DNA from: Gemmatimonadota bacterium
GTDB lineage: Bacteria > Gemmatimonadota > Gemmatimonadetes > Longimicrobiales > Gaopeijiaceae
Reading direction: 5' to 3'
DNA length: 46,890 nucleotides
NCBI GenBank assembly: GCA_013002885.1
Contig: JABDLS010000008.1
Coordinates: 1 to 46,890, forward strand
Part shown: positions 16,004 to 24,994 of the stretch, in pieces
How positions within the stretch are numbered: the first letter of the stretch is position 1
How the letters are laid out: each line of letters opens with the position of its first letter
Program-made: the position numbers and the translations under genes
The notes under the pieces: generated by a model
What the model was told of the DNA's origin: nothing
Seen by the model: only the letters and a program-made list of their open reading frames with translations
The model's database searches: none

Positions 16004-19000
16004 TTGTCACTGAGATCCTGCCGCACTGCCGTGGCGCTCCTCTTCGGACTCTTGGTGATCGTCGGGCCTTCATCGGCACAGGAGCGATCCTCCGTGGCCG
16101 GCCGTGTTGTCGATGCGGCCACTCTACAACCGCTTTCCGGAGCGCAACTGGTCATCGAGGGGAGTACGTCCGGTGGACTCACCGGCACCCAGGGGCGCTA
16201 CCTCATCCAGAACCTGCCACCGGGGACACATACGCTCCGCGTTGTCCTCATCGGGTACGGTCCCGTCTCCCGGGAGTTCTCGGCCCAACCAGGTGAGACA
16301 GCGGTCGTCGACTTCAGCCTGGGGCGGTCTGCACTGGAGCTCGACGCGATCGTCGTCACCGTCACCGGCGAGCAACGGAAGCGGGAGCTGGGAAACGCGG
16401 TGGCGACGGTAGCGGCCGATCAAGTCGTGGGGGCTGCGCCGATCCGCAACCTTGCGGATCTTCTTCAGGGACGGGCAGCGGGAGTCCAGCTGCTGAACTC
16501 GTCCGGAGTGCCGGGTGCGGGCTCGAGGATTCGAGTTCGAGGTGCCAGCTCGATCGCCCTTTCCAACACCCCGCTCGTCTACGTCGATGGGATTCGAGTC
16601 AACAGCCGCGCGAGTGAGTTCTGGCAGGCGGTCGGCCAGGATGCGTCTCGCATCGAGGACTTCAATCCGGAGGACATCGAGTCCATCGAGATCGTGAAGG
16701 GCCCCGCCGCGTCGACCCTTTACGGCACCGAGGCCGCCAACGGAGTGATCCGGATCACCACCAAGCAGGGACTTCCTGGTCCCCCGCGTTGGAGCGCTTG
16801 GGTCGAGTCCGGCCTGGTGCAGGATCCGAACGACTACCCACTGAACTATGCCGGCCTGAGCAACGACGCCCCTTTCGAGTCGGAGTGCCTACTGGAGTAT
16901 GTCGACCTCGGGCTCTGCTCTCAGACAGGGATCGAATCCTACCAGGTTCTGAACGATCCGGCGCTGAGTCCGACCGATACCGGAAGTCGCTCGCAGATCG
17001 GGCTCTCAGTCCAAGGAGGGTCTGAGCGCGTCAACTATTACATCGCTGGAGAGATCGAGGACGAGACGGGTCCCTTCTCTCTTCCCATGCCGGATCGTAG
17101 CGACCTCGAACGCAGGGGCATACCGATCACTGATGAGGTGGAGCGGCCGTTCCAATTGGAGCGGAAGAACCTGCGCGTGAACCTGAACGCCCAGGTGGCT
17201 GATCAGGCAACCGCAGCCGTCCGCTTCTCGTATCTGGACAGTCACACCGCATTCACCGCGAACGACAACTGTCTCTGTGGTTTCATGGGGAGCGCCTTGA
17301 TCGGCGGGTCCAATCCCGGCGAGGCCTGGGGGCTACAAGCCCCCGCGCAGACGTTTGGCAGGACGCTCTCGCAGGATGTACAGCGGGTGACGTTCGGCAC
17401 TTCATTGAACGTCCGGCCTCAGCCATGGCTGGAGCTTCGCGGCACCGGCGGGGTGGACTACACGAATCGGGTCGACGTGTCCTTCATCGCACGCGACCTG
17501 GGGGTCCCGGGACCAGACCTTGGAGCCAAGGGCACCGGGTTCGCCAACACCTGGCAGTACACGCTCGACCTCGGCGGAACCGCATCGTTCGATCTCACAC
17601 AGTCTGTCACGTCCGCGACCACACTGGGAGCGCAGTACTTCCGGCACCTCTTCACGGGCACCGACGCCGAGGGCTTCGACCTGGTCAACGGAGCGTCGTC
17701 CGTGGGTGTGGCCGCGGAGACATCGGCTTTCGAGTACCAGGATGAGGACCGCACGTTCGGCGTCTTCGTCGACCAGCTCATCGGACTCAACGAGCGGCTT
17801 TTTCTCAACGTCGCCCTCAGGGCTGACGACAACAGTGCCTTCGGGCGTGATTTCGACCTGGTCTTCTATCCAAAGGCAGGTGTCTCCTGGGTCGCCAGCG
17901 AAGAAGATTTCTTTCCGGATTGGGGCTTCGTCGACCAGTTCCGCGTCCGAGGCGCCTGGGGCGAGTCGGGACTGCAGCCGCGATCGGAGGATCCCCTGAG
18001 GACGCTGAACGCGGAGGCGATCACGGATCCCAGCGACCTCACGGTCTCCGGCGTTTCAATCGGGAACGTCGGTAACGCCCTGCTCGAGCCGGAGCGCTCC
18101 AGTGAGATCGAGGTCGGAGTCGACGCAGACCTCTTCCGGGGTCGGCTTGGGGTCGAACTGACGTACTACGCCAAGAGCACGAACGGGGCCCTCGTCCAGC
18201 AGCCCCTGGCTCCCTCGCTGGGCTCGAGTGCTACTCGCTGGGCCAACATCGGTGAGGTCGAGAACAGAGGGTTCGAGGCGGCCGTCAGCTCGGTGCTCGT
18301 GGATGGAGAAACTGTACGGTGGTCCGTCTCAGCCTCCGGGTCCAAGAACACGAACGAGCTGATTACGCTGGGCGATGACGTAGACTCGTTCGGTGGGTTC
18401 TTCCGTTTCGAGCCCGGCTATCCGCTCGGTGGGCTGTGGGCGCTCCCGATCCAGGGCTTCGACGACGCCAACGGCAATGGGATCATCAGCGCGGATGAGG
18501 TCACCATCGGTGACGAACTCGCGTTCGCGGGCTCTGGTTTCCCCGAAGAGAACCTCACGCTCTCGACCAACGTTACGGTCTTCGGCGGCCTGACCCTCTT
18601 CGGCCTGCTCGACTACCGGGGTGACTTCGTGTCACTCAACTTCACCGAGTTCTTCCGGTGCGTGAACGTTGGTATCTGCCGCGCCGCTGTGGATCCGACC
18701 GCCCCCCAGGAGGACCAGGCTGCGGCCATCGCCGGGCTACCTGGCCCGAGGTCGACGCTTTGGGGGTTCATGCAGCCCGCCGACTTCTGGAGTCTGCGAG
18801 AGGTCGCGCTCAGCTACCGCTTCCCGGAGTCGCTCGCGGCGCGCATCGGGTCGAGTAGCCTCTCGATCACGCTGTCCGGTCGCAACCTCGCCACATGGAC
18901 CGACTACGGGGGAATCCACCCCGAGCTCGAAGGCCGCGGTGCCGAGGCGGACTTCGGTACCCTGGAGGGCTTCACCGTGCCTCCTGCGCGCTACTTCACA

Positions 19001-19024
19001 CTTCGACTCAACGTGGGCTTCTGA
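16004..19024 (+). CDS. SusC/RagA-type TonB-dependent transporter
   Basis: A 1006-residue outer-membrane transporter powered by TonB. A signal peptide (1-26, ending PSSAQ) precedes a CarboxypepD-regulatory-like domain (about 29-110, VAGRVVDAATLQPLSGAQLVIEG region), a plug domain (about 135-250, including RGASSIALSNTPLVYVDGIR and GPAASTLYGTEAANGVI), then the 22-strand barrel ending RYFTLRLNVGF with the C-terminal Phe. The start is a TTG with GGGAG seven bases upstream; a later start would destroy the signal peptide. It forms a pair with the SusD-like lipoprotein ten bases downstream. Such pairs import oligosaccharides, peptides or proteins' breakdown products; the neighbouring dipeptidase points to peptides. 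Confidence 0.95.
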   Translation: MSLRSCRTAVALLFGLLVIVGPSSAQERSSVAGRVVDAATLQPLSGAQLVIEGSTSGGLTGTQGRYLIQNLPPGTHTLRVVLIGYGPVSREFSAQPGETAVVDFSLGRSALELDAIVVTVTGEQRKRELGNAVATVAADQVVGAAPIRNLADLLQGRAAGVQLLNSSGVPGAGSRIRVRGASSIALSNTPLVYVDGIRVNSRASEFWQAVGQDASRIEDFNPEDIESIEIVKGPAASTLYGTEAANGVIRITTKQGLPGPPRWSAWVESGLVQDPNDYPLNYAGLSNDAPFESECLLEYVDLGLCSQTGIESYQVLNDPALSPTDTGSRSQIGLSVQGGSERVNYYIAGEIEDETGPFSLPMPDRSDLERRGIPITDEVERPFQLERKNLRVNLNAQVADQATAAVRFSYLDSHTAFTANDNCLCGFMGSALIGGSNPGEAWGLQAPAQTFGRTLSQDVQRVTFGTSLNVRPQPWLELRGTGGVDYTNRVDVSFIARDLGVPGPDLGAKGTGFANTWQYTLDLGGTASFDLTQSVTSATTLGAQYFRHLFTGTDAEGFDLVNGASSVGVAAETSAFEYQDEDRTFGVFVDQLIGLNERLFLNVALRADDNSAFGRDFDLVFYPKAGVSWVASEEDFFPDWGFVDQFRVRGAWGESGLQPRSEDPLRTLNAEAITDPSDLTVSGVSIGNVGNALLEPERSSEIEVGVDADLFRGRLGVELTYYAKSTNGALVQQPLAPSLGSSATRWANIGEVENRGFEAAVSSVLVDGETVRWSVSASGSKNTNELITLGDDVDSFGGFFRFEPGYPLGGLWALPIQGFDDANGNGIISADEVTIGDELAFAGSGFPEENLTLSTNVTVFGGLTLFGLLDYRGDFVSLNFTEFFRCVNVGICRAAVDPTAPQEDQAAAIAGLPGPRSTLWGFMQPADFWSLREVALSYRFPESLAARIGSSSLSITLSGRNLATWTDYGGIHPELEGRGAEADFGTLEGFTVPPARYFTLRLNVGF

Positions 19025-19034
19025 GGATCGTTCG

Positions 19035-20348
19035 ATGACTACGAAGAGACTCTTCGTCTCCCTATGGCCATTGTGGTTGGCCTCGCTCGCCGCTTGCGAT
19101 GGACTCCTCGAGGTGGTGGACCCCGACCTCGTGACGCCGGAGCAGGTACAGGGAGAACGCGGCGCAGAACTCTACTGGGCAGGGGCGCTTGGGGAGTTCG
19201 CTCGGGCCTTTTCGAGCGGCACGGGTGGGCAAGCGGTCTATGGAGGACTTCTTGCCGACGAGTTCTATCTGGTCGGGACGTTCAACACGCGGATCCAAGT
19301 TGATCAACGGGCCGTCCTCGACGTCAACAACGGGACCCTTCTTACCGAGTACCGTCAGCTCCATCGGGGCCGGGTCGCGACCGCCAACGCCATCGATCTG
19401 CTCGAAGAATTCCCCGACCCGAACAGCCGGATCTCGGAGATGTGGAGTCTCAACGGATACACGTACCTCCTGTTCGCGGAGCACTACTGTTCCGGAGTCC
19501 CCTTCGGTCAAGCACCGAACGACACGGATCCGATCTTCGGGGATCGAGTCCCTACGTCCGCGATGCTCGAAACAGCCCTCTCACGGTTCGCGGCCGCCGA
19601 TGCCGCAAACTCCGGATCCGCGGATCAGGCGCATCTAGCGTCCATGGGTAGCGCTCGAGCCTACCTCAACCAGGGCGACCTCGCCGCCGCTGCCGCGGCG
19701 GCAGCATCCGTGCCGAGTGATTGGCGATACCTGGTGCGCAGCAAGACTGGCGGGACATCGAATCAACGAAACGCGTTGTTCGAGCTCAACCACTCCCAGC
19801 GTCGGTGGTCGCTGTCCGACGTGGAAGGCGGCAACGGAGTCCCCTTCCGGTCCGCGGCGGATCCGCGTGTTCCCTGGGCGGATGCCGGTCCGACCGCGGC
19901 GGACGGTTCGTCGACGCTCTATCACCAACTCAAGTACGACTCCTGGGAGTCGGACGTCACACTGGCCAGCGGGATCGAGGCCCGACTCATCGAAGCAGAG
20001 GCCGACCTTGCAGCTTCGGGCACCGACTGGCTGATGACGTTGAATACGCTTCGAACCGACAACGGGATTGCTGGCGATTTGACCGATCCAGGCACGTCCG
20101 ACGGACGCGTGGATCTCCTTTTCGACGAGCGTGCTCGATGGCTCTTTGGAACGGCTCATCGTCTCGGTGACCTGCGTCGGCTGATCCGGCAGTACGGCCG
20201 CGCGGAGGCTGACGTGTTCCCGAGCGGGGCGTTCCCGGGAGGTGGCGTGTACGGAGTGGACGTGAATCTGCCGATCCCACGCGAGGAAAGCGCGAATCCC
20301 CTCCTCTCTGATGTGACGGGACCTCTTTGCTTGGACCGAGACGCCTGA
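19035..20348 (+). CDS. SusD/RagB-type surface lipoprotein
   Basis: A 437-residue lipoprotein, the substrate-capturing lid of the SusC transporter. Lipobox LAAC puts the lipidated Cys at residue 21. The N-terminal TPR region shows the family pattern (GYTYLLFAEHYCSGVPFG, around residue 140-157), and the C-terminus has the typical DLLFDERARWLFGTAHRLGDLRRL stretch (about residues 358-381) and ends in a PIPREE motif. It is shorter than the common 500-600 residues, so the ligand-binding insert is likely reduced. The start is the ATG ten bases after susC with GAGGA upstream. It ends one base before the end of the convergent dipeptidase gene, with no terminator between. Confidence 0.92.
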   Translation: MTTKRLFVSLWPLWLASLAACDGLLEVVDPDLVTPEQVQGERGAELYWAGALGEFARAFSSGTGGQAVYGGLLADEFYLVGTFNTRIQVDQRAVLDVNNGTLLTEYRQLHRGRVATANAIDLLEEFPDPNSRISEMWSLNGYTYLLFAEHYCSGVPFGQAPNDTDPIFGDRVPTSAMLETALSRFAAADAANSGSADQAHLASMGSARAYLNQGDLAAAAAAAASVPSDWRYLVRSKTGGTSNQRNALFELNHSQRRWSLSDVEGGNGVPFRSAADPRVPWADAGPTAADGSSTLYHQLKYDSWESDVTLASGIEARLIEAEADLAASGTDWLMTLNTLRTDNGIAGDLTDPGTSDGRVDLLFDERARWLFGTAHRLGDLRRLIRQYGRAEADVFPSGAFPGGGVYGVDVNLPIPREESANPLLSDVTGPLCLDRDA

Positions 20349-20349
20349 G

Positions 20350-22401
20350 CTAACGCTCCAGCCACTCCAGCATCGCCCGCGTCACCTCCTCCGAAGCGTC
20401 CTGCTGCACGAAGTGCCCTACGCCGGGCAGCTTGACCAGCGTGTAGTCGCCATCGACCCACTCCTCGGTGCCCTCGAGGGCGGTGGCGAGGAGGTACTGG
20501 TCCGCCATGCCGTGAATCTGGAGGACCGGCGCGCGGACGGGTGGCACCTCCCCCATCTCGCGGTAGGGTTGGGTCGGGTAGTTGGCCTGGTAATAGGCCA
20601 TCATCCCCTCGAAGCTCGATCTGTCGAACGCCTCGACGTACTTCTCACGCGCGGTCTCGTCTGTAACCCACCCGGCGAGCCCGGCGGCGCTCAGCGCTCG
20701 ATGCGACCCGGGCTGTTGGAAGTTGCGGGCGTACTGACTGTTGGCCTGTTGCTCGGGATTCGTCGCGAGCTCGCGGCTCAGTCCCTTGGGGTGTGGGAGG
20801 TTGAGCACGACGAGCCGCTCGACGAGATCCGGTCGGTACATGGCCATCGACCACGCGATCATCCCGCCCCAGTCATGGCCGACGACGACGACCCGCTCCT
20901 CGGCCTGGTCGGCGATGACCGCGGCGACATCGGCGATGAGGTTGGGCATGAGGTATGCGTCCACACCCGCTGGCTGCTCGCTGAGGTTGTAGCCCCGGGT
21001 GTCCATGGCGGCGACCCGATAGCCGGCTTCGGCCAGGGCCTCCATCTGATCTCGCCAGGTGAACCAGAAGTCTGGAAAGCCGTGGATCATGACGATGAGT
21101 GGCGCGTCCGGCCCATGCTCCGCGCCGAGAAGAGCGTAGTGGATGGAGACTCCATCGGAGTCCGCGAAGTGGTGGTCGACGTCGCCCATGATCCGTCCTC
21201 CATCGAGTTCCTCGAAGGTCTTCGTCGACGGCGGTCGCTCGCGCTTCAGTCTCCGCGACACCGCCTCCGCCTCGCGCATCACCCGCAGGATGTTCTCGCC
21301 GGCGAGCTTTCGTAGGTCAGTGTCGGACCAACCGCGCCGCACCAGCTCTTCGAACAGCGCCGGATAGGTGGAGACGTCTTCCAGGCCGGGTACGTACTCC
21401 GGGATCCCATCGAAGTCCGACCCGATACCCACATGGTCGATGCCCGCAACGTCTCGGATGTGCTCGATGTGATCCGCGACGGTTCCGATCGACGTCGTCG
21501 CTCCCTCCTCGACGGTGAGGTAGGGAGGGTAGAAGAGCTGCATGAGGACCCCCCCGTTTTCTGGCAGTCGCCGGAGGATGGAGTCGGGGACGTTCCGAGG
21601 ATGATCGGCCAACGCTCTCGCGCCGGCATGAGAGAAGATCACCGGGGCATCGGCGACGTCGAGCGCATCACTCATCGCCCCCGGCGAGACATGGGAGAGG
21701 TCCACGAGCATTCCCATGCGGTTCATCTCCCGAACGACTTCTTCACCGAAGGGCGAGAGGCCACCGACGATGATCGAGTCCGTCGCCGAATCCGCCCAGT
21801 CGGTATTCGAGAAGTGGGTGAGGCCCATGTACCTGACACCAGCGTCATAGAAGGCCCGTAGCGCTCCGAGGGAGTTCTCGATGACGTGCCCACCCTCGAT
21901 GCCGAATAGCGAAGCGATCTTGCCCGACCCGAAGACCCGATCCACATCCGAGGCGGTGCCGGCGAACTCGAAGGCGTCGGGGTAGGCGTCGAGGATCCGG
22001 CGGGCAACGTCGAGTTGCTCGAGCTGCTGCATGGCCGGCCTGGGGTGGTCGACGGAAACGTGGACCGACCAGAACTGCGCGCCCACCATCCCTTCTCGAA
22101 GGCGGGGGAGGTCGGTGTCGCCATCAGTGCGCCGTCGGAGGTCGTAGATGCCGACGTCGCCTTCGGCGGTCTTGATGTCGCGGATCTTGCCTGGCAGGTC
22201 GTTGTGTCCGTCGAAGAGGGGAACCTCCGACAAGACGCGACGCACCCGGTCCTCGGCGGACTCCTGGGCCAGGGCACGGAGCGGTAGACCCGCCAGGGCC
22301 ACGACCGCCCCCGCCAGAGTGAGGCGCCTGAGGACGGTGGCGAAGCCCGCCACCCTCGTAGCCGCCCGACCACAGTAGAGACTCTTCAGCGCACCTCTCA
22401 T
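20350..22401 (-). CDS. Fusion: exported membrane dipeptidase (M19) plus epoxide-hydrolase-like domain
   Basis: A 683-residue two-domain enzyme. Residues 1-45 are a signal region. Residues about 48-400 are a renal-dipeptidase-type M19 metallopeptidase: His66-x-Asp68 (FDGHNDLPG), the bridging Glu in IEGGHVIENS, histidines in DLSHVSPG and FSHAGARAL, and GIGSDFDG. It cleaves dipeptides or similar amides. Residues about 415-683 are an alpha/beta hydrolase: IHGFPDFWFTW, nucleophile elbow VVGHDWGGM with Asp (as in epoxide hydrolases and dehalogenases), lid tyrosines (MAYYQANYP) and GVGHFVQQD. No stop separates the halves. The ATG at 22401 has GAGGGGGC upstream. Residue 405 is a Met with a perfect GGAGG seven bases before it, so the second half could also be made alone. 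Confidence 0.9.
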   Translation of the reverse strand: MRGALKSLYCGRAATRVAGFATVLRRLTLAGAVVALAGLPLRALAQESAEDRVRRVLSEVPLFDGHNDLPGKIRDIKTAEGDVGIYDLRRRTDGDTDLPRLREGMVGAQFWSVHVSVDHPRPAMQQLEQLDVARRILDAYPDAFEFAGTASDVDRVFGSGKIASLFGIEGGHVIENSLGALRAFYDAGVRYMGLTHFSNTDWADSATDSIIVGGLSPFGEEVVREMNRMGMLVDLSHVSPGAMSDALDVADAPVIFSHAGARALADHPRNVPDSILRRLPENGGVLMQLFYPPYLTVEEGATTSIGTVADHIEHIRDVAGIDHVGIGSDFDGIPEYVPGLEDVSTYPALFEELVRRGWSDTDLRKLAGENILRVMREAEAVSRRLKRERPPSTKTFEELDGGRIMGDVDHHFADSDGVSIHYALLGAEHGPDAPLIVMIHGFPDFWFTWRDQMEALAEAGYRVAAMDTRGYNLSEQPAGVDAYLMPNLIADVAAVIADQAEERVVVVGHDWGGMIAWSMAMYRPDLVERLVVLNLPHPKGLSRELATNPEQQANSQYARNFQQPGSHRALSAAGLAGWVTDETAREKYVEAFDRSSFEGMMAYYQANYPTQPYREMGEVPPVRAPVLQIHGMADQYLLATALEGTEEWVDGDYTLVKLPGVGHFVQQDASEEVTRAMLEWLER
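21197..21201 (-). promoter_or_regulatory. Internal ribosome site before the hydrolase half
   Basis: GGAGG on the minus strand, seven bases ahead of an in-frame ATG (21187-21189) between the dipeptidase and hydrolase domains of the fusion gene. Spacing is ideal for translation initiation, so a separate, cytosolic hydrolase may be produced from the same message. Confidence 0.45.
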
Positions 22402-22458
22402 ACAGCCCCCTCGGTTGCACAAATCCCTCCGAAGACGGATTCTGCAGTCTTGGAAGTG

Positions 22459-22477
22459 CCTCCGCCACCAGCGGAGG
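22459..22477. repeat. Inverted repeat in the 106-base divergent gap
   Basis: CCTCCGC and GCGGAGG form a perfect 7-bp stem with a 5-base loop, 30 bases before the aminotransferase start. It could be an mRNA leader hairpin or a protein-binding site. The flanking gene starts diverge from this gap. Confidence 0.35.
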
Positions 22478-22507
22478 TAACGCGCACGCCCTGGGAGGAA
22501 CGAGACC

Positions 22508-23716
22508 ATGAAGAAGAACGACGTCTCACGACGCCATTTCGTCGGAGGAGCCGCAGCCGCGCTCGGCACGCTGGCCATCGCACCGGAGCTCGCCAGCGCG
22601 CGGGATCGGGAGGCGGCCGCGCGAGGCATCCGACGAGTGCCTGGCGGCGCCCCCATGCTTCGCATGTTCGACGAGGTCGAGGAGTACGATGCCCTCGCCC
22701 ACCTCTCGTCCAACGAGAACCCCTTTGGACCGTCGGACAAGGCATTGGAGGCGATGAACTACGCCTTCAAGTACTCCATGCGCTATGGCTACCCGGACAA
22801 CGACGTCCACGAGAAGATCGCGGCGGCTCATGGTGTCGATCGCGACCAACTCCTCATGGGCGCCGGCTCGGGAGAGATCCTCGAGGTCGTGGGTCTGACC
22901 TACCTGGGACACGGCAAGAAGGTCATCGGCGTCGAGCCCTCCTACGGGTCGGTCTATCGCCACGCCAGCGGCATTGACGCCGACACGGTCCTCCTCCCTC
23001 TCGAGGACGACCACCGACAGAACATTCAGCGGATGGTGGACGCGACCAACCGCAACTACCGCGACGTCGGCTTCGTCTACGTCTGCAACCCGAACAACCC
23101 GACGGGCGTGTGCATCACTGCCGACGAGATCGCGTACCTCCTGGACAATATTCCCGAGGACGTCCCGGTGCTCATCGACGAGGCGTATCACCACTTCGTC
23201 GAAGACCCGGAGTACGAGGAGTCCATCAAGTACGTGACCGAAGGTCGGAAGGTCATCATCGCCCGGACGTTCTCGAAGATCTACGGGATGGCAGCCATGC
23301 GTATCGGCTTCGCCATCGCGCCTCCCGACATGATCCAGGAAATGAGCGCCTACAGCACCGGGAGCGTGAACGCCCTGGCCCGCTGGGGAGGCGTGGCCGC
23401 CATGGAAGACGTGGAGGCCCAACAGAAGATGCTGGCCCACAACAAACACTGGCGGGAGCAGACCCGAGCCGACCTGGCCAGCCTCGGCTTCGAGAGCATT
23501 CCGTCGCAGACCAACTTCTTCATGGTGAATCTCGGCCGAGAGGTAGCGCCGGTGCGCCGGGCCTTCCGAGAGCGTCTGGTGGCCGTGGGTCGCGACTTCC
23601 CACCCATGCTGGACCACCTCCGCGTGTCCATTGGCACCGAAGAGGAGATGGGCCGCTTCATGAACGCGTTCGAGGACATCCTGAAGACGCCGGTCATGAG
23701 CAGCCGCGGCGGTTAG
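22508..23716 (+). CDS. Tat-exported PLP aminotransferase (HisC-like)
   Basis: A 402-residue class I/II aminotransferase closest in pattern to histidinol-phosphate aminotransferases. It begins with a twin-arginine signal (SRRHFVGGAAAALG, then a hydrophobic stretch ending in ASA), so it should be folded with PLP in the cytosol and exported. PLP-fold motifs are LSSNENPFGPS, the NPNNPTG loop, DEAYHHF (Asp that pairs with the pyridine N), Lys257 in TFSKIYGMAAMRIGF as the Schiff-base lysine, and HLRVSIGT near the C-terminus. The ATG has GGAGG upstream. A periplasmic transaminase is odd because amino acceptors would be needed outside the cytosol. It is followed by a clear terminator. Confidence 0.93.
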   Translation: MKKNDVSRRHFVGGAAAALGTLAIAPELASARDREAAARGIRRVPGGAPMLRMFDEVEEYDALAHLSSNENPFGPSDKALEAMNYAFKYSMRYGYPDNDVHEKIAAAHGVDRDQLLMGAGSGEILEVVGLTYLGHGKKVIGVEPSYGSVYRHASGIDADTVLLPLEDDHRQNIQRMVDATNRNYRDVGFVYVCNPNNPTGVCITADEIAYLLDNIPEDVPVLIDEAYHHFVEDPEYEESIKYVTEGRKVIIARTFSKIYGMAAMRIGFAIAPPDMIQEMSAYSTGSVNALARWGGVAAMEDVEAQQKMLAHNKHWREQTRADLASLGFESIPSQTNFFMVNLGREVAPVRRAFRERLVAVGRDFPPMLDHLRVSIGTEEEMGRFMNAFEDILKTPVMSSRGG

Positions 23717-23741
23717 TAACGTTCCACCTGTAGCATCGTCG

Positions 23742-23774
23742 GAGGGCCGTGGGATTCGTCCCGCGGCCCTCTTT
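23742..23774 (+). terminator. Rho-independent terminator
   Basis: A 13-bp GC-rich stem (one G-T pair) closed by a UUCG tetraloop and followed by TTT, 26 bases after the aminotransferase stop. It is the clearest terminator in the window and separates that gene from the epimerase-MoxR-Bat operon. Confidence 0.85.
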
Positions 23775-23833
23775 GCCATCCGGCTCATTCCCGATCAGAT
23801 TCGTCGCTCGAATACGACCGCACCGAGGACTCC

Positions 23834-24994
23834 ATGAGCACCACCCGCAAAGACTTTCTGAAGCTCTCCGCCGCAGCCGGCGGAGCCCTCGGCCTGGGCC
23901 TGGGCCCCAGGACCCTCGACGGGCAGGAGGCGCCGAGCGAAGGAGCCGCCGCCCGCTACGCCCGCCCGCAGGTGCCTCCAGCGCCGCGCCGGCTCGACAT
24001 CCTCGTGCTCGGAGGCACCGGATTCATCGGACCCTTTCAGGTGCGCTATGCCCTGGACCGGGGCCACAACGTCACTCTCTTCAACCGGGGTTCGGGCGAC
24101 GCGGTCTTCCCTTACCTCGAGACGCTGGAAGGCGACCGGAACGGCGACTACTCGGCCCTCGAGGGCCGCAGTTGGGACCTGGTCATCGACAACTCCACGT
24201 CCCGGCCCGACTGGGTGGAGATGGCCGCAGAGATCCTGAAGGACCAGTGCGACCAGTACATGTACGTCTCGTCGCGCTCGGCATACGCCGACGTCTCACG
24301 GGTGCCCATGTCCATCGAGGCACCGACGTGGACGTTCAAGTCGGCGGGGGTCGACCCGTCGGCCGAGCGGTTGCCGTACGGCCTCGCCAAGGCCGAGTCC
24401 GAGCGGAACGCCATGCGCATCATGCCGGGCCGGACCACCATCGTGCGGCCCGGTCTCATCATCGGACCGGGTGACGAGACGGACCGCTTCACCTATTGGC
24501 CGGTCCGCATCGACCGCGGAGGGGAGGTCCTGGCACCCGGCGACGGCAGCGATCCGGTCCAGATCATCGACGTCCGCGATTTCACCGAGTTCATGATCCG
24601 CCTTGGCGAGGACCAGACCATGGGGACCTTCAACTGCGTGGGACCGGCCGTCCCCCGCCCCATGTCCGAGCTTCTCTACGGCATTCGCGCCGTGACCACG
24701 GCCGAGACGACGTTCACGTGGGTGGACGACCTGGGCTTCCTGACATCCATGGGCGTCCGACCGTACGCCGAGATGCCGGTGTGGCGCCCCCCGGTAGAAG
24801 GCAGCGAGGGCTTCGCCCGCTTCGACCTCACACCGGAGATCGAAGCCGGTCTCACGTTCCGACCGCTGGCCGAGACCGCCGCCGACACGTTGGACTATCA
24901 CTTCTCACGCCCGCTGGAGCGACAGGAGAACCTGCGCTCGGGCCTTTCCGCTGAGCGCGAGGCCGAGGTGCTCCAGGCTTGGCACGCCCGATGA
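23834..24994 (+). CDS. Exported NAD-dependent epimerase/reductase-like protein
   Basis: A 386-residue extended short-chain dehydrogenase. After a Tat-like signal in which only one arginine is visible (TTRKDFLKLSAAAGGALG), the Rossmann motif is VLGGTGFIG (about residues 55-63), and the catalytic Tyr182-x-x-x-Lys186 lies in LPYGLAKAESE. The pattern (VDNSTSRP, SSRSAYAD, IIDVRDFTEFM) matches the group of epimerase/isoflavone-reductase-like proteins often annotated in Bacteroidota and related phyla as exported, of unknown substrate. The ATG has GAGGA five bases upstream. Its stop overlaps the MoxR start (ATGA), which ties it to the envelope operon that follows. Confidence 0.85.
   Translation: MSTTRKDFLKLSAAAGGALGLGLGPRTLDGQEAPSEGAAARYARPQVPPAPRRLDILVLGGTGFIGPFQVRYALDRGHNVTLFNRGSGDAVFPYLETLEGDRNGDYSALEGRSWDLVIDNSTSRPDWVEMAAEILKDQCDQYMYVSSRSAYADVSRVPMSIEAPTWTFKSAGVDPSAERLPYGLAKAESERNAMRIMPGRTTIVRPGLIIGPGDETDRFTYWPVRIDRGGEVLAPGDGSDPVQIIDVRDFTEFMIRLGEDQTMGTFNCVGPAVPRPMSELLYGIRAVTTAETTFTWVDDLGFLTSMGVRPYAEMPVWRPPVEGSEGFARFDLTPEIEAGLTFRPLAETAADTLDYHFSRPLERQENLRSGLSAEREAEVLQAWHAR

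Noticed and set aside
20340..20352. Terminator between the SusD gene and the dipeptidase fusion
   Set aside because: The two stops are one base apart and there is no hairpin with a T run there.
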